Positions 1-8,194 of a stretch of DNA of 64,000 nucleotides are shown here, one piece after another (the stretch's first letter is position 1; every line of letters starts with the position of its first letter). The stretch spans positions 310,001 through 374,000 of the forward strand of contig NZ_JARHTQ010000005.1 in NCBI RefSeq assembly GCF_029223525.1, in the 5' to 3' direction. A program made the position numbers and the translations under genes. The notes under the pieces are model-generated. The model was given only the letters and a program-made list of their open reading frames with translations. It was not told where the DNA came from and searched no databases. The stretch is from Streptantibioticus ferralitis (GTDB taxonomy: Bacteria; Actinomycetota; Actinomycetes; Streptomycetales; Streptomycetaceae).

Positions 1-24
1 ACACGGCCCGCGTTGGCGGTCGGC

Positions 25-1668
25 TCAGTCGGCCGGTACGACCTTGACGCCGATGTACTCCTGGGTCCGCTCAGCGGGCAGTCGGACCAGCTGCGCCCAG
101 TAGTAGATGACCAGGCTGAACGCAGCGATGATGACGATGTCCCACCACAGCGGAATACGGTCGGCAGCGCCGCAGGCAACCTTGGACGCCGGTCCGCTGC
201 TGCAGAAGCCGCCCTGCCAGGAGATCACGCCCATGCCGACCAGATATACCGGCAGCCACTGTGCGGACTTCCAGTCCAGATGCGGGGCCCGCGGGTTGAG
301 CTTGAGCGCCACCGAGCCACCCAGCAGCACATAGCCGAGCACGATCGCCGTTCCCAGCCGCCAGAGCGTGTCCCACCCCGCCCAGTAGATGATCAGGTTC
401 GCCACGATGAAGGCCACCGGCGCCCAGATCCCTCCGCCCGGCAACCGGTAGGGGCGGGGCCGGTCCGGGTCCTGCTTGCGCAGGCAGCCGAAGGCGAGCG
501 GCGCCCCCGCGTACATCAGCACACTGGCGGAGGTGATGAATCCGACCAGCTTCTGCCAGGTGGGGAAGGGCAGGAAGACGATGAGTCCGATGACGAAGGC
601 GAACAGCAGGCTGAACCACGGAACGCCGCGCCTGGTGGTGCGTTCGAAGATCTCGGGCACATAGCCGTTGCGGGACAGGCCGTATGAGACACGGGATGTC
701 GCGGTCACGTAGATCAGACCGGTACCGGTCGGCGAGACGACCGCGTCGACATAGAGGAGGGCGGCCAGCCAGCCGAGCCCGACCGAGGCGGCCAGACCGG
801 CGAACGGACCCGCCTTGCCGCTGAACGTGAGGTTGGCCCACCCGTGGACGAAGGCACTGTGCGGCAGGGCCGCGATGAAGACCACCTGCAGGGCCGCGTA
901 CAGCAGCGTGCCGATGAGGATCGAGCCGATCACCGCCCGCGGGATGTCCCTGGCCGGGTTGCGGCTCTCACCGGCCAGTTGGTCGGCCTGCTCGAACCCG
1001 AGCAGCGCGAAGATGACACCGCTGGTGCTCACCGCGGAGAGCACGCCCTTGGCGCCGAACGGGGAGAAGCCCTGGTAGCCGAAGTTGCCGCCGTGGAACC
1101 GGGTCACCGCGAGCACCACGATGGTGAACACCGGAACCGCGATCTTCCACCAGGTCGCGGCACTGTTCGTATGGGCCAGCCACCTGATGCCCAGGAAGTT
1201 GACGACGACGAAGAACGCCATGAAGGCGACGGCCAGCCCGTAGCCGCCCGCGGTCAGGTGGTTCTTGCTCGTCTGCACCCAATTGGCGTGCACACTGAGG
1301 TAGTTCAGCGAGGCCATGACCTCGACCGGCGCCACGGTGACCGCCTGCAGCCAGGAGAACCAGCCGAAGGAGGCTCCGGCGACGCTGCCGAAGGCGTAGT
1401 GCGGAAAGCGCGCGGTGCCGCCCGCGACCGGATACATCGCCCCCAGCTCGGCGTGCACGAAGGCCAGGACGATGATGGCGAGCGCGCCGATCCCCCAGGA
1501 CAGCAATGCGGCGGTTCCGGCGGCTTGTGCGGCGTAGAGCGCCCCGAACAGCCAGCCGGAACCGATGACGGACCCTTCCGAGGCCCAGACCAGGCCGACC
1601 AGTCCGATCTCTCGCTTGAGACCGGGGTTCTTGGGCGTCACGAGAGCGGCTGCGGGCGGCGACTCCAT
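25..1668 (-). CDS. APC-family amino acid permease
   Basis: Integral membrane transporter of the amino acid/polyamine/organocation superfamily. It would import an amino acid or related amine by proton or cation coupling; the substrate cannot be read from the sequence. The 547-residue protein opens with a polar leader, then a conserved first helix segment (GLVGLVWASEGSVIGSGW) of the kind that carries the substrate-binding break in APC proteins, and about 12 hydrophobic segments follow. A loop around ATSRVSYGLSRNGYVPEIFERTTRRG resembles the typical cytoplasmic loop of the family. The frame opens further upstream, but the ATG at 1668 has GAGGGG about 9 nt upstream; an ATG two codons earlier is only 3 nt from it. 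It stands alone, divergent from nothing recognisable on its 5' side. Confidence 0.85.
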   Translation of the reverse strand: MESPPAAALVTPKNPGLKREIGLVGLVWASEGSVIGSGWLFGALYAAQAAGTAALLSWGIGALAIIVLAFVHAELGAMYPVAGGTARFPHYAFGSVAGASFGWFSWLQAVTVAPVEVMASLNYLSVHANWVQTSKNHLTAGGYGLAVAFMAFFVVVNFLGIRWLAHTNSAATWWKIAVPVFTIVVLAVTRFHGGNFGYQGFSPFGAKGVLSAVSTSGVIFALLGFEQADQLAGESRNPARDIPRAVIGSILIGTLLYAALQVVFIAALPHSAFVHGWANLTFSGKAGPFAGLAASVGLGWLAALLYVDAVVSPTGTGLIYVTATSRVSYGLSRNGYVPEIFERTTRRGVPWFSLLFAFVIGLIVFLPFPTWQKLVGFITSASVLMYAGAPLAFGCLRKQDPDRPRPYRLPGGGIWAPVAFIVANLIIYWAGWDTLWRLGTAIVLGYVLLGGSVALKLNPRAPHLDWKSAQWLPVYLVGMGVISWQGGFCSSGPASKVACGAADRIPLWWDIVIIAAFSLVIYYWAQLVRLPAERTQEYIGVKVVPAD

Positions 1669-1830
1669 GTGCATACACCCCTCGTGTCGCGGTCGAACCA
1701 GGTGAGGTGAGGGCAAGGTGAGCCGGGGAGCAATACCTGACAAGAATGATCATTCCACAGTAGACGTTGCGGGCATGGTTGACGGGCCGCCACCCCGGCG
1801 CCGCACGGCCGGCCGCCGGGCCCCGGCGGA

Positions 1831-2847
1831 CTACGCCCCGGTCGCCCGCTCGCGCACCACCTCGCGGGGGCTCTTGTCATCGCGCAGCCCGAGGAAGCGG
1901 GGGTGCCGCAGCTTTCCGTCGCGCGTCCACTCGGTGAAGCCGATCTGTGCGACCAGCTCGGGTCTGACCCAGTGCGCCGCCCGTTCCCGGACCGGCTCGG
2001 CGAAGGGCGAGCTGCCCTGTTCGAGCTCGTCGAGGCGGGCTCTGAGCCGCAGCAGGGTGGCGGTGTCGAATCCGGTGCCCGCCTTGCCCGCGTAGCGCAG
2101 CCGGTCGTCCTCGTAGTAGCCCACCAGCAGCGCACCGAAGCCGACGCGGCTGCCGGCCGGTTCGGTGAACCCGCCGACCACCATTTCCTGTCCGGCCGAG
2201 CACTTCAGCTTCAGCCAGTCCGCTGACCGCTTTTGTACGTAGCGTCCCTCGGCCCGCTTGGCGATCAGCCCTTCCCAGCCCTGCTCACAGGCGCGGGCCA
2301 GCAGCTCCGGTCCTCCGGAGCTGCGGTGGGTGGTGAAGCGCAGCGGGGGCTGGACGTCGATGGCGCGGCGCAGCAGTGACGCGCGGGTGCGCAGCGGCAG
2401 CCGCGTGAGGTCCTGGCCGTCGAGGCGGAGCAGATCGAAGAGGTAGTACGTCACCGCCACGCCGCTCATTCGCACGTCGTGGGGCTTGGTGAGGCCCATG
2501 CGCCGCTGCAGCCGGGCGAAGCTGGTGCGGCCCTGGTCGTCCAGGGCGACGATCTCGCCGTCCACCAGGAAGTCCTGGCACTCCTGCCGCTCCAGGACGT
2601 CGATGATCTCGGGGTAGGTGGAGTCCATCGGCCGTCCGGTACGGGACAGCAGACCCGCGCGGCCACCGATGCGGAAGCCCAGCGCCCGTACCCCGTCGAG
2701 CTTGCGCTCGAAGATCCAGCCGCTGTCGAAGGACTTGCGGTCGCTGAGCACGGCCAGCATCGGGCGCACCTCGCGGGGGTGCGGGGCGGGGCGCAGCAGG
2801 TCACGCTGCTCCGGCGGCAGCCGCCGCAGCACCTCGGTCACGGTCAT
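1831..2847 (-). CDS. ATP-dependent DNA ligase, LigD ligase-domain type
   Basis: Nick-sealing ligase of the bacterial non-homologous end-joining class. The protein has 338 residues. The adenylation motif I is visible as FERKLDGVRAL near residue 47, in which the lysine becomes the AMP adduct. Further nucleotidyltransferase motifs follow (FLVDGEIVALD, EGLIAKRAEGRY, DWLKLKC), and a C-terminal OB-fold region begins near VVGGFTEPAGSR. It has neither the polymerase nor the phosphoesterase domain of a full LigD, so those activities must come from other proteins. Its ATG overlaps the stop of the upstream phosphoesterase gene by 4 bp (ATGA), so the two are translationally coupled. Ku is not in the window. 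Confidence 0.9.
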   Translation of the reverse strand: MTVTEVLRRLPPEQRDLLRPAPHPREVRPMLAVLSDRKSFDSGWIFERKLDGVRALGFRIGGRAGLLSRTGRPMDSTYPEIIDVLERQECQDFLVDGEIVALDDQGRTSFARLQRRMGLTKPHDVRMSGVAVTYYLFDLLRLDGQDLTRLPLRTRASLLRRAIDVQPPLRFTTHRSSGGPELLARACEQGWEGLIAKRAEGRYVQKRSADWLKLKCSAGQEMVVGGFTEPAGSRVGFGALLVGYYEDDRLRYAGKAGTGFDTATLLRLRARLDELEQGSSPFAEPVRERAAHWVRPELVAQIGFTEWTRDGKLRHPRFLGLRDDKSPREVVRERATGA

Positions 2848-3485
2848 GACCGGGTGCCGTGCCGATGCGCGTCGTCGGCACGCTGCCTGTCCTTCCGGGC
2901 CGCCTCTGCGTCGGCCGCGATCTGCTTCAGGGTGCGACGGGTGCGGACCGACTTGGCGCGGCCCGGCTCCGGCGTACCCGCCGAGGACGCGTGCCCGTCG
3001 TCCCTCTTCACCAGCAGCCAGGCCTCCGGACGGATGCGGGTGAGGGCGAATCCGCCGTGCAGTTTCCTTCCGTCGAGCCAGAACGAGGCATGGCCGCGGG
3101 CCAGCGCCTCGGCGATGGGGATCTCCTCGCCGTCCCGCTCGCTCAGATTGCGGTACGTCCCGGAGTCCCAGACCAGCACGGTTCCCGCGCCGTACTGGTC
3201 GTCGCCGATGACGCCCTCGAAGTCCTGGTAGTCCAGTGGGTGGTCCTCGGTGGGCACCGCCAGCCGCTTGTCGTGCGGGTCGGTGGAGGGGCCCTTCGGA
3301 ATCGCCCAGGACTTCAGTACCCCGTCGACCTCCATGCGGAAGTCGAAGTGGCGGGTGCTGGCGTCGTGCAGTTGCACGACGTAGCGGGACCCCCGCGGTC
3401 CGCCGCCCCGGCCGCCCTGGGGCTCGGGAGTCTTCGAGAAGTCGCGTTTGCGGTGGTACTCCGCCAGCGATTTTCGCGAGGTCAT
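2844..3485 (-). CDS. Stand-alone LigD-type DNA 3'-phosphoesterase
   Basis: This 213-residue protein corresponds to the 3'-phosphoesterase module of LigD, which trims 3'-phosphate and 3'-monoribonucleotide ends before ligation. The diagnostic core is RYVVQLHDASTRHFDFR near residues 34-50, containing the metal-binding histidines and aspartate, followed by SWAIPKGPS, the histidine in EDHPLDYQDFEG, and GDDQYGAGTVLVWD. The C-terminus is an Arg/Lys-rich tail. The frame is open for hundreds of bases upstream, but the ATG at 3485 is preceded by a good GGAGGAA ribosome site, and family homology begins there. The gene overlaps the downstream ligase by 4 bp; together they reproduce two of the three LigD modules as separate polypeptides. 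Confidence 0.88.
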   Translation of the reverse strand: MTSRKSLAEYHRKRDFSKTPEPQGGRGGGPRGSRYVVQLHDASTRHFDFRMEVDGVLKSWAIPKGPSTDPHDKRLAVPTEDHPLDYQDFEGVIGDDQYGAGTVLVWDSGTYRNLSERDGEEIPIAEALARGHASFWLDGRKLHGGFALTRIRPEAWLLVKRDDGHASSAGTPEPGRAKSVRTRRTLKQIAADAEAARKDRQRADDAHRHGTRS

Positions 3486-3655
3486 GGCGGCCTTCCTCCG
3501 GATAGGCACCAGCGGCCGCGGACAGCGGGTCACCGCCCGTGGCCCTCCCCCGTAACCCACCGTTACCCGCTGGGTCCGCGGATGCAAGCGGTACGCGAGC
3601 CCGGGGCCGCGCCCGACACTGGCCGTACCGTCAGCCCTCCCGGGCCGGGCGGACC

Positions 3656-4420
3656 TCAGAGCTGGCTGAAGTCCCCGTGCCGGCCGGCGCCCGCGGCGAA
3701 CCGTGCGGCGCCGCTGAGCGCCTCCGCCATGGCCGCCTGGCCGTGCCGCAGCTCGACGGCCATCGCCTCCTGTTCCGTGAGACCGTCCTGGGCGAGGACG
3801 GAGGCCCGGTCGCCGCGCAGGCAGGTCTGCGGGAACCGGGCGATCTGCCCCGCGAGCTCCTCGGCGGCGGCCCGTGAACGGCCGGTCGGTACAACGCGGT
3901 TGGCCAGTCCGATGGCGTGCGCCTCGGCGGCGGGTACCGGCCGACCGGTCAAGATCAGGTCCATCGCACGGCTGGTGCCGATGAGCCGCGGGAGCCGTAC
4001 CGTACCCCCGTCGATCAGCGGCACGCCCCAGCGTCGGCAGAAGACGCCGAACACCGCGTCCTCCTCGGCCACCCGCAGGTCGCACCAGAGGGCGAGTTCC
4101 AGCCCGCCCGCCACCGCATGCCCGCTCACCGCGGCGATCACGGGTTTCGTCAGTCGCAGCCTGGTGGGGCCCATGGGGCCGTCGCCGTCCGGCGCGACCC
4201 GGTTGCCGCGCTCGGTGCCGACCGCCTTGAGGTCAGCGCCGGAACAAAACGTTCCGCCTTCGCCCCACAGCACGGCCACCCTCGCCCGCGGATCGGCGTC
4301 GAAGGCACGGAACGCCTCGGCGAGCGCGGCCGCGGTCACCCCGTCCACCGCGTTGCGGCACTCCGGCCGGGACAGTACGACCGTGGTGACCGGACCGTCG
4401 CGCTCGACGCGGACACTCAT
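3656..4420 (-). CDS. Enoyl-CoA hydratase/isomerase family protein
   Basis: Crotonase-fold protein of 254 residues, expected to hydrate or isomerise an enoyl-CoA thioester in the cytoplasm. Visible signatures are the N-terminal VVLSRPECRNAVD, the oxyanion-hole segment GEGGTFCSGADLKAVG, and the second oxyanion-loop VSGHAVAGGLELALWCDLRVAEEDAVFG. The usual first catalytic glutamate position of true hydratases is hard to assign, so isomerase or another crotonase activity is possible. The ATG at 4420 is chosen because GAGGAGCC lies just upstream; an earlier in-frame ATG at 4480 adds a low-complexity leader. It is a single gene. Confidence 0.88.
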   Translation of the reverse strand: MSVRVERDGPVTTVVLSRPECRNAVDGVTAAALAEAFRAFDADPRARVAVLWGEGGTFCSGADLKAVGTERGNRVAPDGDGPMGPTRLRLTKPVIAAVSGHAVAGGLELALWCDLRVAEEDAVFGVFCRRWGVPLIDGGTVRLPRLIGTSRAMDLILTGRPVPAAEAHAIGLANRVVPTGRSRAAAEELAGQIARFPQTCLRGDRASVLAQDGLTEQEAMAVELRHGQAAMAEALSGAARFAAGAGRHGDFSQL

Positions 4421-4571
4421 TCCTGGCTCCTCGATCGCCATCCGGGGGCTTCCCGGGGAGACCCCCACGGGATTCGGCATCCGACGCTCATCCTATGCGG
4501 GTGCGGTCCGCCACCGGACCGGCCGGCGCGTGACGCGGGACGGCGCCGTCAAGTCCGCGCCAACGCTTTGA

Positions 4572-5144
4572 CGCACCATCAGGCACGGTGCGGAGAACCT
4601 CTCGGCCAACCCCTCGTCGGGTACGGACCAGTGGGCGGTCTCCCCGGCGGCGCCGTACCTCAGTAAGCACCTGCGCGGTTCGCTGCGCCTGTACGACGGG
4701 GGCTGGTCCAGCGGTGGTTCCACCGCCGACTCGGTGATCGACGGGCAGCCGCGGTCGGGCAGCCGGCAGCAGTGGCTTTCGCGGAACACCGAATGGGGAG
4801 GCTGGACCGGGTCCGACTGGAACATGGTGTTCGTCGGCGACACCAATCCGCCCGCCGGCAACTTCCCCAACCCGCCCTACACCGTGGCCGGTCAGGCACC
4901 GACCACGCGGGAGAAGCCGTTCCGCGGCGGGCGGAGGCACTTCTTCCAGAACGAACTGCCGTACGACCCGCCGAACCAGACCGCCTGGTGAAGCGACGCC
5001 AACGGATACGACGCGTACAAGGTGGCCGACGCGGTGACGAGTCATGAGGCGTGGGGGCTTGGCGGCTACCGCTACTTGAGCAGCGATCCGGGCATCGCGG
5101 CGGTCCGCTCATTCGAGTTGCCGGACACCCGCGGTCAACACCTC
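4572..5144 (+). pseudogene. Decayed secreted beta-helix protein (adenylyl-cyclase-annotated family)
   Basis: One frame from 4572 to about 5144 reads as pieces of a large secreted actinobacterial protein. The pieces are LRLYDGGWSSGGSTADSVIDG, RSGSRQQWLSRNTEWGGW, NMVFVGDTNPPAGNFPNPPYT, REKPF, then HFFQNELPYDPPNQTAW, a TGA stop at 4989-4991, and in the same frame ANGYDAYKVADAVTSHEAWGLGGYRYL. From memory these phrases belong to the right-handed beta-helix proteins that databases label adenylyl cyclase or coagulation-factor-like. The central helix, normally several hundred residues between REKPF and the FFQNE block, is missing. There is no start codon or signal peptide, and a stop precedes the frame at 4569-4571. 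I read this as a deletion remnant; the family name is less certain than the decay. Confidence 0.6.
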
Positions 5145-5238
5145 GGTAGGCGGCGGTGGACCGGTGCGGAATCGATTTTGTTTGCCGGATGTGGATCGGG
5201 GCAGGCGCGTTGCGGAAGTGCGAGTCCAGCTCGCCGCC

Positions 5239-5293
5239 GCCACACGTGGTGCCCTGCCGGTCCCCCCACTATCGACCGGGCACCACGTGTGGC
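5239..5293. repeat. 16-bp perfect inverted repeat with 23-nt spacer
   Basis: Arms at 5239-5254 and 5278-5293 are exact reverse complements (GCCACACGTGGTGCCC and its complement). Each arm contains an ACACGTGG core that is itself nearly palindromic. It lies in the 334-bp gap between the decayed gene and the beta-propeller gene. It could be a bidirectional terminator-like hairpin, a regulator site or a remnant of a mobile end. The rest of the gap (5145-5478) shows no gene. Confidence 0.75.
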
Positions 5294-5478
5294 ACACACG
5301 CAGCGGTCACCGTTGTCCGCCCGGCACGTCGAACGTCTACGTCCTTCCACGCCCTTCCGCGAGTCGATCTTCGTAGGGCAGCCCCAACCCCCGCCGCACC
5401 AGGGGCGGCGAGTCGCGCCATCGGTGCGCTGTGCCTAGGTTTGTCCCGTATCCAGTTCATCGACGACGGGAGGACCCT

Positions 5479-6750
5479 GTGCGTGCGCGCCCCCTCCGCA
5501 TCGCATTGGTCTGCGGCCTCGCGCTCACCGCGGGCGTCGTGGCGGTCAGTACGCTGGCCGCCCCCGACAACAACGCCAGCGCGTCAACCCGTCCGGGCCG
5601 CCCGGCGCCGGTGCGGGCCGGGCACGCCGCCACCGGTGTGCACCACCCGTCCGGCGGCATCCCCTGGATAGCGCAGGCCGGCGCGGCGAACCCGTTCAGT
5701 CGCCCGCTCGCCCTGGCGGACGCCTACGCGTTCACCCGAACGGGGATGCTCAGCCCCACCGTCGCCAAGGACCCCGAACTGGTCTACGTGCCCAACAGCG
5801 GCGAGACCGGCATGGGCGGCACCAACATCTCGTCCAGCCGCGACCGCGACACCGTGACCGTGATAGACCCCAAGTCCTTCCGGATCGTCGGCCATTTCCC
5901 GGTCGGCAGGCTGCCGCAGCACGTCACCCCGTCCTGGGACCTGCGGACGCTCTGGGTCGACGCCAGCGGCAGCAACCAGCTCGTACCGCTGGACCCCCGA
6001 ACCGCCAAGCCCGGCAAGCCGGTTCCGGTGGACGCCCCGTACAACCTGTACTTCACCCCGGACGGCGGCTCCGCGCTCGTCATGGCGGAGCGCCGGAACC
6101 ATCTGGATGTCCGGGACCCGCACACCATGGCCTTGCGGCGCACCGTCACCGCGCCCTGTTCCGGTATCAATCACGCCGACTTCTCGCCGGACGGCAGCTA
6201 CTTCATCGCCAGCTGCGAGTTCTCCGGGCAGCTGCTGAAGTTCGACACGGCCACGCTGCGGATCCTCGGAGAGCTCGACCTCGGCCCGAACGCGATGCCG
6301 CAGGACGTCCGGCTCGGCCCGGACGGGCGCACGTTCTATGTCGCCGGTTTCCATGACGGCGACCTGATCGCTGTCGACGGAGCGACCATGCGCCAGGAGG
6401 GGACGATCCCCACCGGGGCCGGTGCGCACGGGATATACCCCAGCAGGGACGGAACCCTGCTGTATGTGTCCAACCGCCAGGACGGGTCGGTCAGTGTGGT
6501 GGACCCCGGCAGACGCACCACGACGGCCACCTGGCGAATACCCGGCGGCGGCTCCCCCGACATGGGCGGGGTCAGCGCCGACGGCACACAACTGTGGCTC
6601 TCCGGCCGTGACCACGACGAGGTGTATGTCTTCGGCACCGCCGACGGGCGGCTGCTGGCCCGGATACGGGTCGGCGCCAACCCGCACGGACTCGCGTTCT
6701 TCCCGCAGCCCGGCCGCTACAGCCTGGGCCACACCGGCAACTACCGCTGA
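5479..6750 (+). CDS. Secreted YVTN/YncE-type beta-propeller protein
   Basis: The 423-residue protein begins with a Sec signal (RARPLRIALVCGLALTAGVV, cleaved near an ASA motif). About seven repeats of a beta-propeller follow, with recurring D-P-K-S-F, YNLYFTPDGGSALV, NHADFSPDG, PQDVRLGPDGRTFYVAG, and YVSNRQDGSVSVVD, which is the classic YVTN-type repeat. Such propellers act as extracellular binding scaffolds; no catalytic residues can be named. A GTG at 5479 is preferred because GGGAGGA lies 5 nt upstream and the signal peptide begins there; an earlier in-frame ATG at 5431 would place 16 charged residues before the signal. It is followed by the chitinase gene on the same strand after 161 bp with its own promoter, so they are probably separate units. 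Confidence 0.8.
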   Translation: MRARPLRIALVCGLALTAGVVAVSTLAAPDNNASASTRPGRPAPVRAGHAATGVHHPSGGIPWIAQAGAANPFSRPLALADAYAFTRTGMLSPTVAKDPELVYVPNSGETGMGGTNISSSRDRDTVTVIDPKSFRIVGHFPVGRLPQHVTPSWDLRTLWVDASGSNQLVPLDPRTAKPGKPVPVDAPYNLYFTPDGGSALVMAERRNHLDVRDPHTMALRRTVTAPCSGINHADFSPDGSYFIASCEFSGQLLKFDTATLRILGELDLGPNAMPQDVRLGPDGRTFYVAGFHDGDLIAVDGATMRQEGTIPTGAGAHGIYPSRDGTLLYVSNRQDGSVSVVDPGRRTTTATWRIPGGGSPDMGGVSADGTQLWLSGRDHDEVYVFGTADGRLLARIRVGANPHGLAFFPQPGRYSLGHTGNYR

Positions 6751-6805
6751 GCGCACGGCATCACGTGATCCGGCCGACCGGCAACGGTCGGCCCTGTCGC
6801 ATGCC

Positions 6806-6861
6806 TTGACACCGGTTGGCGGCGGGGCCATTCTCACCCAAACCAGTTAGGAAACTTTCCT
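6806..6861 (+). promoter_or_regulatory. Promoter and palindromic operator of GH18 gene
   Basis: A TTGACA box at 6806-6811 is followed after 17 nt by CATTCT at 6829-6834. Just downstream of the expected start point is the 13-bp palindrome AGGAAACTTTCCT (6849-6861, central C). Position and symmetry suggest a repressor site for the chitinase gene that starts at 6912. The regulator is not identified. Confidence 0.5.
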
Positions 6862-6911
6862 TCCAGTCTCCCGCCATGCCCGTCCAGGGCGCATATGAGG
6901 GGCTTCCTGTC

Positions 6912-7844
6912 ATGCGCAGATCATTTCAGGCGTCCGTACTGGCGACATCCGGCCTGATCCCCGCCGCACTGCTGATCGCCACCGCTCCAGCCCATGCGGC
7001 GGCCTCGTTCCCCGCGCACTACGCCGCCCCGTACCTCCAGATCAGCCACTCGGACGCCGGTGACATGGCGGCGGACATGAAGACCACGGGCGTACGCGAC
7101 TACACACTGGCCTTCCTCACCCCCAAATCGGGGTGCACACCGCAGTGGGAGGACGGCGGCGACTCGCTCGGCGCGTTCGCCTCCCAGGTGAAGTCGCTGA
7201 AGGCGGCCGGCGGCGATGTCATCATCTCGTTCGGCGGCGAGGCGGGCGGTGAGCTGGCGCAGACCTGCACCTCGGTCTCCCGACTCACCGCCGCGTACAG
7301 CAAGGTGGTCACCACCTACGGCGTCACCCGTCTGGACTTCGACATCGAAGGCGGCGTCCTCGACGACTCATCGGCCAACTCCCGCCGCGACCAGGCCCTG
7401 GCCGCGCTGCAGAAGGCGAACCCGTCGGTCCAGATCGACTACACCGTGCCGGTCGCCCCGACCGGCCTGGAGTCCAACGCCCTCAACCTGCTGAGGGACG
7501 CCAAGAGCAAGGGCGTCAAGGTCAACCTGGTCAACATCATGACGATGGACTTCGGCAACGGCCACAACGCGCTCGCCGACGCCGAGTCGGCCGCCAACGC
7601 CACGCACGGCCAGCTCGCCGGACTCTACGGCGGTTCGTCGTCGCAGGTGTGGGGGCGCATCGGGCTCACCCCGATCGCCGGGAAGAACGACGACAACGAG
7701 AACTTCACCCAGTCCAACGCCACCACACTGGAGCGCTTCGCCGCCGCCAAGGGCGTTCAGGAACTGTCGTTCTGGGAGGTCGACGGCTACGACAAGGGCA
7801 CCGGATACGCGTACTCCAGGATCTTCAACGAGATCACGAGCTGA
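6912..7844 (+). CDS. Secreted GH18 chitinase-like protein
   Basis: Secreted glycoside hydrolase family 18 protein, 310 residues, with a Sec signal ending near AHA at residues 27-29 and a single catalytic domain. The family 18 motif is present as LDFDIEGG, with D142, D144 and E146 as the catalytic DxDxE; E146 is the proton donor. The barrel strands IISFGGEAGGE and VNIMTMDFG are also typical. It has no carbohydrate-binding domain, unlike its relative at 15330-17078. The start at 6912 is fixed by the signal peptide; the upstream GAGGGG is about 8 nt away. Likely role: chitin hydrolysis outside the cell. Its 3' end overlaps the convergent gene on the other strand by 11 bp. Confidence 0.88.
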   Translation: MRRSFQASVLATSGLIPAALLIATAPAHAAASFPAHYAAPYLQISHSDAGDMAADMKTTGVRDYTLAFLTPKSGCTPQWEDGGDSLGAFASQVKSLKAAGGDVIISFGGEAGGELAQTCTSVSRLTAAYSKVVTTYGVTRLDFDIEGGVLDDSSANSRRDQALAALQKANPSVQIDYTVPVAPTGLESNALNLLRDAKSKGVKVNLVNIMTMDFGNGHNALADAESAANATHGQLAGLYGGSSSQVWGRIGLTPIAGKNDDNENFTQSNATTLERFAAAKGVQELSFWEVDGYDKGTGYAYSRIFNEITS

Positions 7845-8160
7845 CCGGCTGTCCCGCCGTGGAGACCGCGGCTCCGCCCGGCCTCACGGTGCCGCCGCCC
7901 GACGCGAGGCCGGGCGGGGCGGCGGCCAGCGCGTCGTGGATGGCGCGTACCAGTGCCAGGGCGGACTCCTCGGTCAACTCCACCGCCACCCGCGCCCCGG
8001 GACCCTGCTCGGGGTTGATGAAGTCGATGTTGAGGGTGTGCTCCTGCGGCGCGTGCTGGGGGTGGTCGACATAGACGGTCGCATGGGTCAGCGGGAACCA
8101 GCCGCGCGCCCCTTTGCCGCTGCCCTCGACGGAGATCTTCTCGGTGAGGTACGTGCACAT
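7834..8160 (-). CDS. DUF6295-type small conserved protein
   Basis: A 108-residue soluble protein beginning MCTYLTEKISVEGSGKGARGW, with a conserved middle (HATVYVDHPQHAPQEHTLNIDFINPEQGPGARVAVEL). From memory this matches the actinobacterial DUF6295 family of unknown function. No signal, membrane segment or catalytic motif is evident. It sits 34 bp downstream of the dienelactone hydrolase gene on the same strand and is probably co-transcribed with it, which hints at a shared but undefined role. The last residues (about 91-108) are low in complexity and overlap the 3' end of the convergent chitinase gene. Confidence 0.75.
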   Translation of the reverse strand: MCTYLTEKISVEGSGKGARGWFPLTHATVYVDHPQHAPQEHTLNIDFINPEQGPGARVAVELTEESALALVRAIHDALAAAPPGLASGGGTVRPGGAAVSTAGQPVSS

Positions 8161-8194
8161 GCTGGACTCCTGGTCAGGCGGAAGGGGGACGGTG

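Noticed and set aside
4488-5045. Minus-strand frame opposite the decayed beta-helix gene
   Set aside because: The plus-strand reading contains recognisable protein blocks; this one does not.
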